Below, one piece after another: positions 8,326 to 16,037 of a DNA stretch of 36,519 nt. Position numbers and translations under genes: made by a program. The notes under the pieces are model-generated. The model made no database searches and had not been told where the DNA came from. It saw only the letters and a program-made list of their open reading frames with translations. Positions within the stretch are counted from its first letter, which is position 1. Every line of letters begins with the position of its first letter. Origin of the DNA: Planctomycetaceae bacterium (lineage in GTDB: Bacteria; Planctomycetota; Planctomycetia; Pirellulales; Pirellulaceae); assembly GCA_018658605.1 (NCBI GenBank), contig JABHUV010000250.1, positions 1 through 36,519 on the forward strand, written 5' to 3'.

Positions 8326-9816
8326 ATGCATTTTCAGAAACTTAGTTTTGCTTTATTGCTACTGTTGGCAATGGCTTTTACTGGTAGGGCTGAGACTCCC
8401 AATGTTTTATTCCTAGCGGTCGATGATATGAACGACTGGCTCGGTTGCCTGGAAACCACGCCCCGTGCGATCACGCCAAATATTGACCAACTCGCCGCGC
8501 GGGGAGTTAACTTTACCAATGCTCACACAGCTGGTGTGTTCTGTGCACCGTCTCGCGCTGCTATTTTTTCGGGCCAGTTTGCCTCGACGACCGGTTGCTA
8601 TAGGACGGCGACTTATTTCTACGATCATCCGCAAATCGAACCACTGCAACTCAGCTTCGCAAAAGCAGGTTATGAAACTTTCGGTGCGGGAAAGCTGTTT
8701 CATCATCACGCCGGCGCAATCGATCAACGGGGATGGACCCAGTTCTTTCTCCGCAATCAAAGTCAGCGGGAAAGCGGCTGGCCACTGAATTCTTGGAGCG
8801 AAGAAACCCCGTTTCCGAAGCCCTTTCCTAATAGTATTTATAACCGTGGTCAAGAGATTACGGGCGGATTATTTTTGGAATGGGGCGCGATTCCCAATGA
8901 GCGGGAAGAAGAGATGGCCGATACGAAGCGGATTAATTGGGCCGTTGAGAAATTACAACAGCAACGGGACAAACCCTTCTTTCTGGCCGTTGGAATTTAC
9001 GCTCCGCATTTCCCGAACTATTGCCCTCAGAAATACTTCGACCTGTACGACGTCAATGATATCGAGCATCCTCCCTACAAAGCAGATGACCTAGATGACT
9101 TGCCGCCGAAGATAAAAAAGATCAAGACAGCACGCTCCCGAATCCACCAAAAACTTGAAGATCTCGATGCGATTGAGGATGCCATTCACGGTTACCTTGC
9201 CAGCATGAGCTACGCGGATGCGATGATGGGTCGGGTACTCGATGCACTGGAAGCTGGACCGCACCAAGACAATACAATTGTTGTTCTTTGGAGTGACCAT
9301 GGTTATCACCACGGCGAAAAAGGAGACTGGGGCAAGCACACTCTTTGGGAGCGCACATCCAATGTACCGTTGATCTGGGCTGGTCCCGGAGTTGCGCAGG
9401 GTAGCAAGACGGATGTTACGGTCAGCCTGATCGATATGTATCCAACGCTCCTCGAGATGTGCGGACTGCCGCAACCGCACCAGAAGTTAGAAGGTGAGTC
9501 CATCGCTGCAACACTTGTAGATCCCGCGTTAGCAAAAGACCGCAGCGTTTTTCTGCCGCACATGAATCCTCATGAATACGCCATCATCAATCGCAACTGG
9601 CGCTATATCCGCTATGGAGAAGATGGTGAGGAACTCTATAACGTACTGGCCGACCCTAACGAGTGGACGAATCTCGCCTCGCGACCGGAACATGAAGGTC
9701 TGAAAGCAGAGCTGCGGGCGCTGGCACCGAAAAAATTTGCTGAACCGGGAACCAAGTTGAATGCGCGGCGGAATCTGGTCATCGAGGGAGAGAGTTTTCA
9801 CTGGGTAGTGCCGTAG
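8326..9816 (+). CDS. secreted sulfatase, iduronate-2-sulfatase-like
   Basis: Sulfatase of the iduronate-2-sulfatase/choline-sulfatase-like branch. Signal peptide 1-22 (cleavage near GRAE). Metal pair D33-D34 in AVDDMNDW, maturation motif C73-A-P-S-R77, then GKLFHH (122-127), the GKxFH form typical of this branch in place of GKWHLG. The [13 protein letters not shown] segment followed by KHTLWE and VPLIW is also characteristic. Family knowledge suggests action on sulfated uronic acids or similar sugars, but 'iduronate sulfatase' in environmental bacteria is only a homology label. Length 496 aa is normal. GAGGA precedes the chosen ATG. It is divergent from the sulfatase-esterase gene, with 263 bases between starts. 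Confidence 0.94.
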   Translation: MHFQKLSFALLLLLAMAFTGRAETPNVLFLAVDDMNDWLGCLETTPRAITPNIDQLAARGVNFTNAHTAGVFCAPSRAAIFSGQFASTTGCYRTATYFYDHPQIEPLQLSFAKAGYETFGAGKLFHHHAGAIDQRGWTQFFLRNQSQRESGWPLNSWSEETPFPKPFPNSIYNRGQEITGGLFLEWGAIPNEREEEMADTKRINWAVEKLQQQRDKPFFLAVGIYAPHFPNYCPQKYFDLYDVNDIEHPPYKADDLDDLPPKIKKIKTARSRIHQKLEDLDAIEDAIHGYLASMSYADAMMGRVLDALEAGPHQDNTIVVLWSDHGYHHGEKGDWGKHTLWERTSNVPLIWAGPGVAQGSKTDVTVSLIDMYPTLLEMCGLPQPHQKLEGESIAATLVDPALAKDRSVFLPHMNPHEYAIINRNWRYIRYGEDGEELYNVLADPNEWTNLASRPEHEGLKAELRALAPKKFAEPGTKLNARRNLVIEGESFHWVVP

Positions 9817-9858
9817 TCGCGCCGTTGCCCCAAGCATCCCGACGGTTCGACTGGAATC

Positions 9859-9867
9859 TGGTAAAAT
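9859..9867 (+). promoter_or_regulatory. extended -10 promoter-like element (TGG-TAAAAT)
   Basis: TG-G-TAAAAT lies 45 bases before the ATG at 9913, in the 96-base gap after the sulfatase stop. It is the best promoter candidate for the three-gene operon that follows. No good -35 box is seen at the usual distance. Confidence 0.35.
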
Positions 9868-9912
9868 GTTTATGACATCCTGTGATGTTGTGGTTGTAAG
9901 CCATGTAAAGAT

Positions 9913-11130
9913 ATGCGTCGTGAGAGTGACAAAATGCAACGTTCGTTTATATACCTGATACTCCTGACAAGCTTGATTGTCTATACGCCAGACCAGTTAC
10001 GTGCGGTGGACGAACAGGAGTCACTGGCGTTGCTGGTCCAGACACTGGATACAATCGAGGATCCCGCGGTCCAAACTGTTCTGCTTCAGGGAATGTTAAA
10101 TGGTCTGGATGGCCGACGGAATGTTCCTGCCCCCGCTGCTTGGCTCAAGGTCGGTGCAAAACTTGCCAAAAGCGATAACCCGCAGGTACGTGAACTGGTA
10201 TCACGACTATCACAGATTTTTGGCGATGAAGCCGCCATGCAGCGGGCTCTGGCAACCGTGCAGGATCGCTCCAGTCAACTCGATGCCCGCCGCCGTGCAC
10301 TGTATTCGTTGCTGAACCAAAAAAATAAAAGTGTTTCTGCGTTGCTGGAACAACTGCTGGATGAGCCGGAATTGCGACTGGATGCGATTCGTGGTTACGC
10401 TACGATCGAAAATGAGCGTGCCCCCGAGATTTTGTTGCCACGTTACGTGAAATGGACGTCGGAACACCGCCAGGCAATCATTGAAACATTAGCGACCCGA
10501 CGAAAATATGCAGAATCGTTATTAGCTGCGATCAAAGCGGAAAAGATCCCAATAGCTGATATTCCGTCCCACGTCGCTCGGTCGCTCAGCCTGATTTTAG
10601 GCGATTCGTTTGTCGAGGTTTATGGGGATGTTCGACAGTTGTCCGTGGATCGCACCAAACAGATCAACAAATACAAGGAACTATTAAGTTCTCCTGCCTT
10701 TGCCAATGCAGATCCGGCCAGCGGACGACTCATTTTCAAAGAGACCTGTGCAGCGTGTCACGTACTGTATGAGACGGGCGGAAAAATAGGTCCCGACCTC
10801 ACTGGTTCCAACAGGGCTAATCTAGACTACATCCTGTTAAACAGCATTGATCCGAGTTACGATGTTCCCCTGGGATATAAAATGGTCATCATTCAGACGG
10901 TTGACGGTCGCGTCCTCAACGGTGTCATTGCCGAAGAGAACGCTCAGCGGATTATTTTAAAGACCGTTCAGCAGCCGACCGTGGTTATTCTCAAGAGTGA
11001 CATTGAAGCTCGAAAAATCTCACCCAAGTCGATGATGCCCGACGGTCAGTTGGATAAACTGAAGCCACAGGAAGTCATGAACCTTATCAAGTATTTGCAA
11101 ACAAGCGAACAAGTGGAACTGGCACAATGA
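9913..11130 (+). CDS. secreted haem-binding protein (TIGR02603-type c-type cytochrome domain)
   Basis: Exported redox protein with a helical repeat part and a C-terminal c-type haem domain. A hydrophobic leader spans about residues 10-31; an in-frame ATG at 9934 gives a cleaner signal peptide and may be the true start. Residues 35-255 are helix-rich, HEAT-like. Residues 270-400 match the Pirellula/Verrucomicrobium-type haem domain: C279-A-A-C-H283, GGKIGPDLTGSNR, and an SMMPDG axial-Met loop near 375. This domain normally forms the C-terminal end of very large proteins that begin with the TIGR02604 dehydrogenase module. Here it is a separate gene whose stop overlaps the start of the TIGR02604 gene (ATGA, 11127-11130), so the two products are probably made together and interact as electron carrier and dehydrogenase. 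Confidence 0.9.
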   Translation: MRRESDKMQRSFIYLILLTSLIVYTPDQLRAVDEQESLALLVQTLDTIEDPAVQTVLLQGMLNGLDGRRNVPAPAAWLKVGAKLAKSDNPQVRELVSRLSQIFGDEAAMQRALATVQDRSSQLDARRRALYSLLNQKNKSVSALLEQLLDEPELRLDAIRGYATIENERAPEILLPRYVKWTSEHRQAIIETLATRRKYAESLLAAIKAEKIPIADIPSHVARSLSLILGDSFVEVYGDVRQLSVDRTKQINKYKELLSSPAFANADPASGRLIFKETCAACHVLYETGGKIGPDLTGSNRANLDYILLNSIDPSYDVPLGYKMVIIQTVDGRVLNGVIAEENAQRIILKTVQQPTVVILKSDIEARKISPKSMMPDGQLDKLKPQEVMNLIKYLQTSEQVELAQ

Positions 11131-13520
11131 TCCAACAAGAGAAAATGATACGTTTTGAAAAAACTGATCCCCATAGACGGCTTCAGCGGATAACTTCTCC
11201 GCTGGCGATAATCTGTCTGATCATCCTAGCCGCGGTAGCAATCAGGCCGTGGATGGTGACCGCTCAACAACCAAAAAACCAGCTCCCTAAAAAACAACAT
11301 AAAACCAGCAATGCGCCGTTTCTTAAGCCTGCTGAAGCGGTAAAAAAAATGGCCATCCCCGATGGTTTTGATGTTTCAATTTTTGCTGCTGAACCGGACA
11401 TCGGCGAGCCAATTGCATTTTGCTTTGATGACCGTGGCCGTATCTGGGTGGTTGAAAATTATAACTATCGCACGCGGAGAGAACATACCGACGAGAAAGT
11501 GACTAGGATTCAAATTCTCGAAGATACCAATCGTGACGGCGTTTTCGACAAGAAAAAAACCTTTACCGATAAGTTAACCTTCACCTCTGGGATTGCACTA
11601 GGCTTTGGAGGGGTTTTCGTTGGTTCGCCACCCAATCTGTTGTTCATTCCGGATCGCAATGGAGACGATCTACCGGACGGCCCTCCTGAGGTCTTGCTCA
11701 ACGGTTGGGGGATCAACGATCGACACGAGACATTGAACAGTTTCAATTGGGGACCCGATGGATGGCTTTATGGATGCCATGGTGTGTTTACTCAATCTCA
11801 GGTTGCCAAACCAAACGAAGATGACTCGGCCCGACAATTCATCGACGGTGGAATTTGGCGTTATCATCCCACGCGGAAAACATTTGAGGTTTTCGCACGC
11901 GGGCTGTCGAATCCGTGGGGGTTTGATTTTGACGATCATGGGCAGGGGTTTGCAACTTGCTGTGTAATTCCTCATCTATTCCATGTCGTCCAAGGCGGTG
12001 TCTACCATAAGCAAAGTCGTCCCCACGTGAATCCACATATTTATGATGATATTAAAACGATTCGTGACCATACCCACCTTTCAGCCCATGGGGGTGCCAG
12101 AATCTATCTAGCGGATGCTTTTCCCAAGGAATACCGTAATCGTTTGTTCATGTGTAACATCCACGAACACGCTGTGTTGACCGATGTATTGGTTCCAAAC
12201 GGAAGTAGCTTCATCGGAAAACATGGGGATGATTTTATGCCTACCAATGATCTGGCTTGGGTCGGATTTAGTGTTGAGGTTGGGCCAGAAGGGGGTGTCT
12301 ACATACTGGACTGGCATGACACCGATGTCTGTGGTAATACGATTAATTTCCCAAACAGTGGCCGCATTTATCGTATTACACCGAGCGGTGCTGAGGCCGT
12401 TGCTGCGCCAAATCTGAGATCGCAAACAGACGCGGAGTTGGTCGCCTTGCAGACGCATTCCAATGATTGGTATGTGCGACAGGCGCGGGTGCTGCTTCAG
12501 TCGCGGGCGGCGGCAGGACAATTGGATAAAAAGCGTGTCCATTTATTACTGCAAAAGCAATTTGACTCAGCAACTACTTCCCCCAAACGATTGAGAGCAT
12601 TTTGGGCATTGCATGTAACTGGAGGTTTAAATTCGGAGCAACTGCTGAATTACCTGAAACATTCCGATGCATATGTCCGTGCTTGGGCCATTCAATTACT
12701 GGGCGAAAATAGCAGCGTGAATGCATTTCAAGTAGCGGAGAAAACCGATAAGCCAGTTCTGTCGGCTGCCGTGTTAAAACAACTGAACGGCATGGCCGTC
12801 GAGGATTCTTCGGCCATCGTACGTTTGTATTTGGCTTCCATTGCCCAACGACTACCTTTCGAAAATAGATGGCCGATTCTGGCAGGACTTGTCGGCCATG
12901 AGGAAGATATTGAAGATCCGAATTTACCACGCATGGTTTGGTTTGGATTAGAGCCGATGGTACCAAAATACTCCCAGCAGGCGCTCCAGTTGGCCGTTGG
13001 TGGGAAATACCCAAAACTGCCCGGATTTGTTGCCCGCCGGTTGCTGGGTGAAGCGGATACTGGAAAACAGAATCCAGCTAAACAACAAAGTGCTAGTGAA
13101 CAAAACAAAACCATCCAGCGTGTGGCTGCGGGTTTTAATGTGCAAAATGTCGGGGAACGTGGAGTTGTCTATCATGCCGTATTCCGGAATCGCACAGCCG
13201 TTCAGACGCATCCCTTAAATCGTGAAACACCATGTGTCCTTTCGCGAACGGTGGATGTTCCAGCCGACGCAAAAACCGAACTGAAGATAATCGCCAGTCA
13301 CCATCCACACGGCGACTGGCAACTCCGGATCCTAGCGGGCAAGGAAGTTCTTAAACAACAAATCGTGCGTTCCTCCGAGGTCGACAAAGAGTGGCTGGAG
13401 GTTACAGTGGATCTGTCTCGTTTCGCAGGACAAAAGATCGAACTTGCGATCGAGAACCGGGCGAATGACTGGAAGAATGAGTGGGCGTATTGGCATACCA
13501 TCCAGATTGTCAGTGACTGA
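11127..13520 (+). CDS. beta-propeller dehydrogenase-type protein (TIGR02604) with HEAT region and jelly-roll end
   Basis: Putative membrane-anchored or exported sugar dehydrogenase of the Pirellula/Verrucomicrobium type. A hydrophobic segment at about 24-46 is preceded by a basic 23-residue head. The propeller part (about 70-400) starts with IPDGFDVSIFAAEP and contains FDDRGRIWVVENYNYR, two calcium-type loops (DTNRDGVFD at 133, DRNGDDLPDG at 176) and FNWGPDGWLYGCHG. Residues 410-640 are helical repeats (HEAT-like). Residues 690-797 form a predicted beta-sandwich with VDVPADAKTEL and DLSRFAGQKIELAIENR, resembling carbohydrate-binding jelly rolls. No CXXCH is present; the haem domain that usually closes such proteins is in the preceding gene, with which it overlaps by four bases. 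The ThuA gene follows after 48 bases. The substrate is unknown. Confidence 0.9.
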   Translation: MIQQEKMIRFEKTDPHRRLQRITSPLAIICLIILAAVAIRPWMVTAQQPKNQLPKKQHKTSNAPFLKPAEAVKKMAIPDGFDVSIFAAEPDIGEPIAFCFDDRGRIWVVENYNYRTRREHTDEKVTRIQILEDTNRDGVFDKKKTFTDKLTFTSGIALGFGGVFVGSPPNLLFIPDRNGDDLPDGPPEVLLNGWGINDRHETLNSFNWGPDGWLYGCHGVFTQSQVAKPNEDDSARQFIDGGIWRYHPTRKTFEVFARGLSNPWGFDFDDHGQGFATCCVIPHLFHVVQGGVYHKQSRPHVNPHIYDDIKTIRDHTHLSAHGGARIYLADAFPKEYRNRLFMCNIHEHAVLTDVLVPNGSSFIGKHGDDFMPTNDLAWVGFSVEVGPEGGVYILDWHDTDVCGNTINFPNSGRIYRITPSGAEAVAAPNLRSQTDAELVALQTHSNDWYVRQARVLLQSRAAAGQLDKKRVHLLLQKQFDSATTSPKRLRAFWALHVTGGLNSEQLLNYLKHSDAYVRAWAIQLLGENSSVNAFQVAEKTDKPVLSAAVLKQLNGMAVEDSSAIVRLYLASIAQRLPFENRWPILAGLVGHEEDIEDPNLPRMVWFGLEPMVPKYSQQALQLAVGGKYPKLPGFVARRLLGEADTGKQNPAKQQSASEQNKTIQRVAAGFNVQNVGERGVVYHAVFRNRTAVQTHPLNRETPCVLSRTVDVPADAKTELKIIASHHPHGDWQLRILAGKEVLKQQIVRSSEVDKEWLEVTVDLSRFAGQKIELAIENRANDWKNEWAYWHTIQIVSD

Positions 13521-13568
13521 TCGATAAACCGTATTCTGAAAACGCTCGGCAGCGTAAAGGAGCCAATC

Positions 13569-14447
13569 ATGAAACAATATTTTTTAAGCCTCAGCTTCTT
13601 AATTCTGTTGATCACCTCTGTTGTGACGGGTAAAGAGAAACCGAAGATTGTTTTTCTGTCCGGCACACCCAGTCATGGCCGTATGCATCACGAACACCGT
13701 GCCGGCAATATGATCCTAGCCGAGGCACTCAATCGCTCTGGACTCGAGGTCAACGCCGTTGTGGTTCCCTACTACGGTTACCCAAAAGACAAGACCATCC
13801 TCGAGGGGGCGGCGACCGTCGTGATTTTCTGCACCGGACATCGAGGGCACCTATTGAATCCTCATCTGGACGAGTTTGATAAATTGATGGACAAAGGTAC
13901 TGGAGTGGTGATGATCCACTGGGCCACGGAAGCTGAAAAAGGGAAACCCGGTCAGATGTTTCTCAAATGGATGGGTGGATTTTGTGATCTGGATTGGTCA
14001 GTCAACCCGCATTGGACACCGGACTTTAAAGAATTCCCCGACCATCCGATCTGTAATGGGGTCAAACCATTTCGAGTAAACGATGAATGGTATTACCATA
14101 TGCGTTTCACCAAAGAGTTGAAGGGGGTTACTCCGATTCTCTCAGATCTGCCACCCGCAGAGACGTTGCGCCGCGGTGACGGTGCACGCAGTGGGAACCC
14201 CACCGTACGGCGGGCCGTTGCGGCAGGGGAAAAGCAACATGTTGCTTGGGCCTATCAACGGCCCGACGGAGGACGTGGATTTGGATTTACCGGTGCACAC
14301 AATCATGATAGCTGGCGCGACGATGGTTTTCGAACCATCATGCTTAATGCGATTCTCTGGACGGCGAAAGTTGATGTGCCTCCCAATGGTTGCCCGTCTC
14401 CGGTGCCATCCAAAATCGAAATTGAAAAGAACCTTGACGGCAGCTAG
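13569..14447 (+). CDS. secreted ThuA-domain protein
   Basis: ThuA (trehalose-utilisation-like) domain with a class-I glutamine-amidotransferase-like fold, here exported. Signal peptide about 1-21. The domain fills residues 25-265: KIVFLSGTPSHG at the start, then YYGYPKD, VVIFCTGHRGH, GVVMIHWATE, and a conserved end GRGFGFTGAHNHDSW with a run of His and Trp residues. ThuA proteins have been linked to sugar metabolism, including keto-sugar pathways, but their reaction is mostly uncharacterised. AGGAG lies nine bases before the ATG and the gene is third in an operon after the haem protein and the dehydrogenase-type propeller. It faces the 14507-15985 gene. Confidence 0.9.
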   Translation: MKQYFLSLSFLILLITSVVTGKEKPKIVFLSGTPSHGRMHHEHRAGNMILAEALNRSGLEVNAVVVPYYGYPKDKTILEGAATVVIFCTGHRGHLLNPHLDEFDKLMDKGTGVVMIHWATEAEKGKPGQMFLKWMGGFCDLDWSVNPHWTPDFKEFPDHPICNGVKPFRVNDEWYYHMRFTKELKGVTPILSDLPPAETLRRGDGARSGNPTVRRAVAAGEKQHVAWAYQRPDGGRGFGFTGAHNHDSWRDDGFRTIMLNAILWTAKVDVPPNGCPSPVPSKIEIEKNLDGS

Positions 14448-14455
14448 TCCCTGTG

Positions 14456-14495
14456 ACTGTTAACGACGCTAATGCAATTGCAGTAAGTTGACAGT
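14456..14495. terminator. inverted repeat between convergent operons, possible bidirectional terminator
   Basis: ACTGTTAAC (14456-14464) pairs with GTTGACAGT (14487-14495), one T-G wobble in nine pairs on the plus strand. The loop contains the perfect palindrome TGCAATTGCA (14473-14482). It sits between the ThuA stop and the end of the facing propeller gene. There is no U-run on either side, so intrinsic termination is uncertain. Confidence 0.35.
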
Positions 14496-14506
14496 ACGCA
14501 AGCAGT

Positions 14507-15985
14507 TTATTTCTTGGGAATGAAATTTAGCGTATAGTAGGCTTGCTTGTGTAGCAGCGGAAGACCGGCGGAGTTTCGAACACCGTCCATGTGTAGTTCG
14601 TGTACGTGGCCACGCTGTAATCCGTCGATGGTCAGAAGCACGCTCTTGGCGTCTGGCGAGACGGTCGCACTCTTGATGATTGGCTCGGTATGATCCACTT
14701 CGGGGCTTCCGTAAGACGATTGATAAATGTAGGTGTAGGTACTGATTTTGTAGGACGCTAGATCCTCGACAGATTGTTTATCAACGGGATGCGTAAATGT
14801 CAGTTCAAAGCCATTCGGTTTAGCCCGCATTTCATGAACCTCAAACGGTATTTTCCCGCTCCAGTTCATTCGCTCTAAAGCAAATGGTCTGTTTCCCCGA
14901 GATCCCCAACCACGGTTAGTTCCCCCGACAAACATCGCCCCGGACGGATCCAGTTGCATGGACAGACTGCCGCTGGCAAACCCTTCTCGAAATGGAAAAC
15001 AGACGCCCTGATAATGTCCGTCAATTTTCTCGAGAAAGACCCGCATGACCGTGCTGTATGACTGATCTCCGACGAACAGCTGATTTTTAAAGGGGCCAAA
15101 ATTCCCTCCGCTCGTGTCACAAATAATACCACTGGCTGATTTTCCCATCTTGTTGTAAGGAAAGAATACAGCGGTTGGCTCTAGGATTGGATTCTTGTCA
15201 AATTCGGTCATGATTCGACTGCCGCTGGCAGGGTCTGCCGGACGCGCGCCAATTGCATCGGTCAAGTCGTACCAACGGTTGCCTCCCGGATGTCCCTGAA
15301 ATGATCCGGGCTTTAACCACTTGAGGCCGCACGTGCCGTTCCACGGACCCTGGTTATCGGTGTAAAACGTATTCCCTAAATGATCCGTGCCAATGCCCCC
15401 GGGCGAGCGGATTCCAGAACAGGTTGGCGTCACTTTACCATCCGCTCCAATCCTTAAACACCAACCACGATAGGGAACATTGCTGTTAAATGAGCCCGTC
15501 AGACATAACACCACCCAAGTATTCCCCTGGTGATCCACTTTACTGCCAAAGGCGTATTCATGGTAATCGCCGCTTATTTCCCACCCATCGGAAACTGCCT
15601 GAAAAAGGTCACCTGTTCCATTCTTGTCTAGGTCTATAATCTTGGTCACTTCACATCGCTGAGTGGTAAATAAGCCCCCATCGTGGAAAGACAATCCAAG
15701 AATCTCGTGCAACCCAGACGCATACAAACTGAATTCCATTTCTGCTGCTGTCTTGGCTAGTGGATGATCAACCAGATAAATATCTCCCCGACGGGAGGCA
15801 ACGGCCAATTTCCCATCAGGCATCATTTCGATAGCACTGGATTCCAATACCACCCCATCCGGAATAGGTAACTGTAGCAACGGGTAGTAATCGTCTTCCG
15901 TTGGCAACGTTTTATTTTGTGCCTGTACTGTACATGAGCACAGTACGATGAGCAGAATCCCGAGGCCATTTGTTTTGTGAATCAT
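14507..15985 (-). CDS. secreted soluble beta-propeller, sugar-dehydrogenase-like
   Basis: Exported protein with repeating beta-propeller blades, related in pattern to the propeller part of planctomycete secreted dehydrogenase-like proteins. Signal peptide 1-22 (cleavage near VQA-QN). Visible blades include IEMMPDGKLAVASRRGDIYLVD, YASGLHEILGLSFHDGGLF, SKVDHQGNTWVVLCL and GGIGTDHLGNTFYTDNQGPWNG. After about residue 395 a small beta domain (FTHPVDKQSVEDLASYKIS and SPDAKSVLLTIDGL) resembles an Ig-like C-terminal cap. No CXXCH is present. It follows the five-haem-motif gene after 52 bases on the same strand and is most simply its redox partner. A purine-rich stretch (AAAGAGAA) precedes the ATG. 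The substrate is unknown. Confidence 0.83.
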   Translation of the reverse strand: MIHKTNGLGILLIVLCSCTVQAQNKTLPTEDDYYPLLQLPIPDGVVLESSAIEMMPDGKLAVASRRGDIYLVDHPLAKTAAEMEFSLYASGLHEILGLSFHDGGLFTTQRCEVTKIIDLDKNGTGDLFQAVSDGWEISGDYHEYAFGSKVDHQGNTWVVLCLTGSFNSNVPYRGWCLRIGADGKVTPTCSGIRSPGGIGTDHLGNTFYTDNQGPWNGTCGLKWLKPGSFQGHPGGNRWYDLTDAIGARPADPASGSRIMTEFDKNPILEPTAVFFPYNKMGKSASGIICDTSGGNFGPFKNQLFVGDQSYSTVMRVFLEKIDGHYQGVCFPFREGFASGSLSMQLDPSGAMFVGGTNRGWGSRGNRPFALERMNWSGKIPFEVHEMRAKPNGFELTFTHPVDKQSVEDLASYKISTYTYIYQSSYGSPEVDHTEPIIKSATVSPDAKSVLLTIDGLQRGHVHELHMDGVRNSAGLPLLHKQAYYTLNFIPKK

Positions 15986-16037
15986 AGTTCTCTTTTTCTA
16001 ATAACTTAGTTTGGCTTCAATGATGGTCGGTAAGCCT

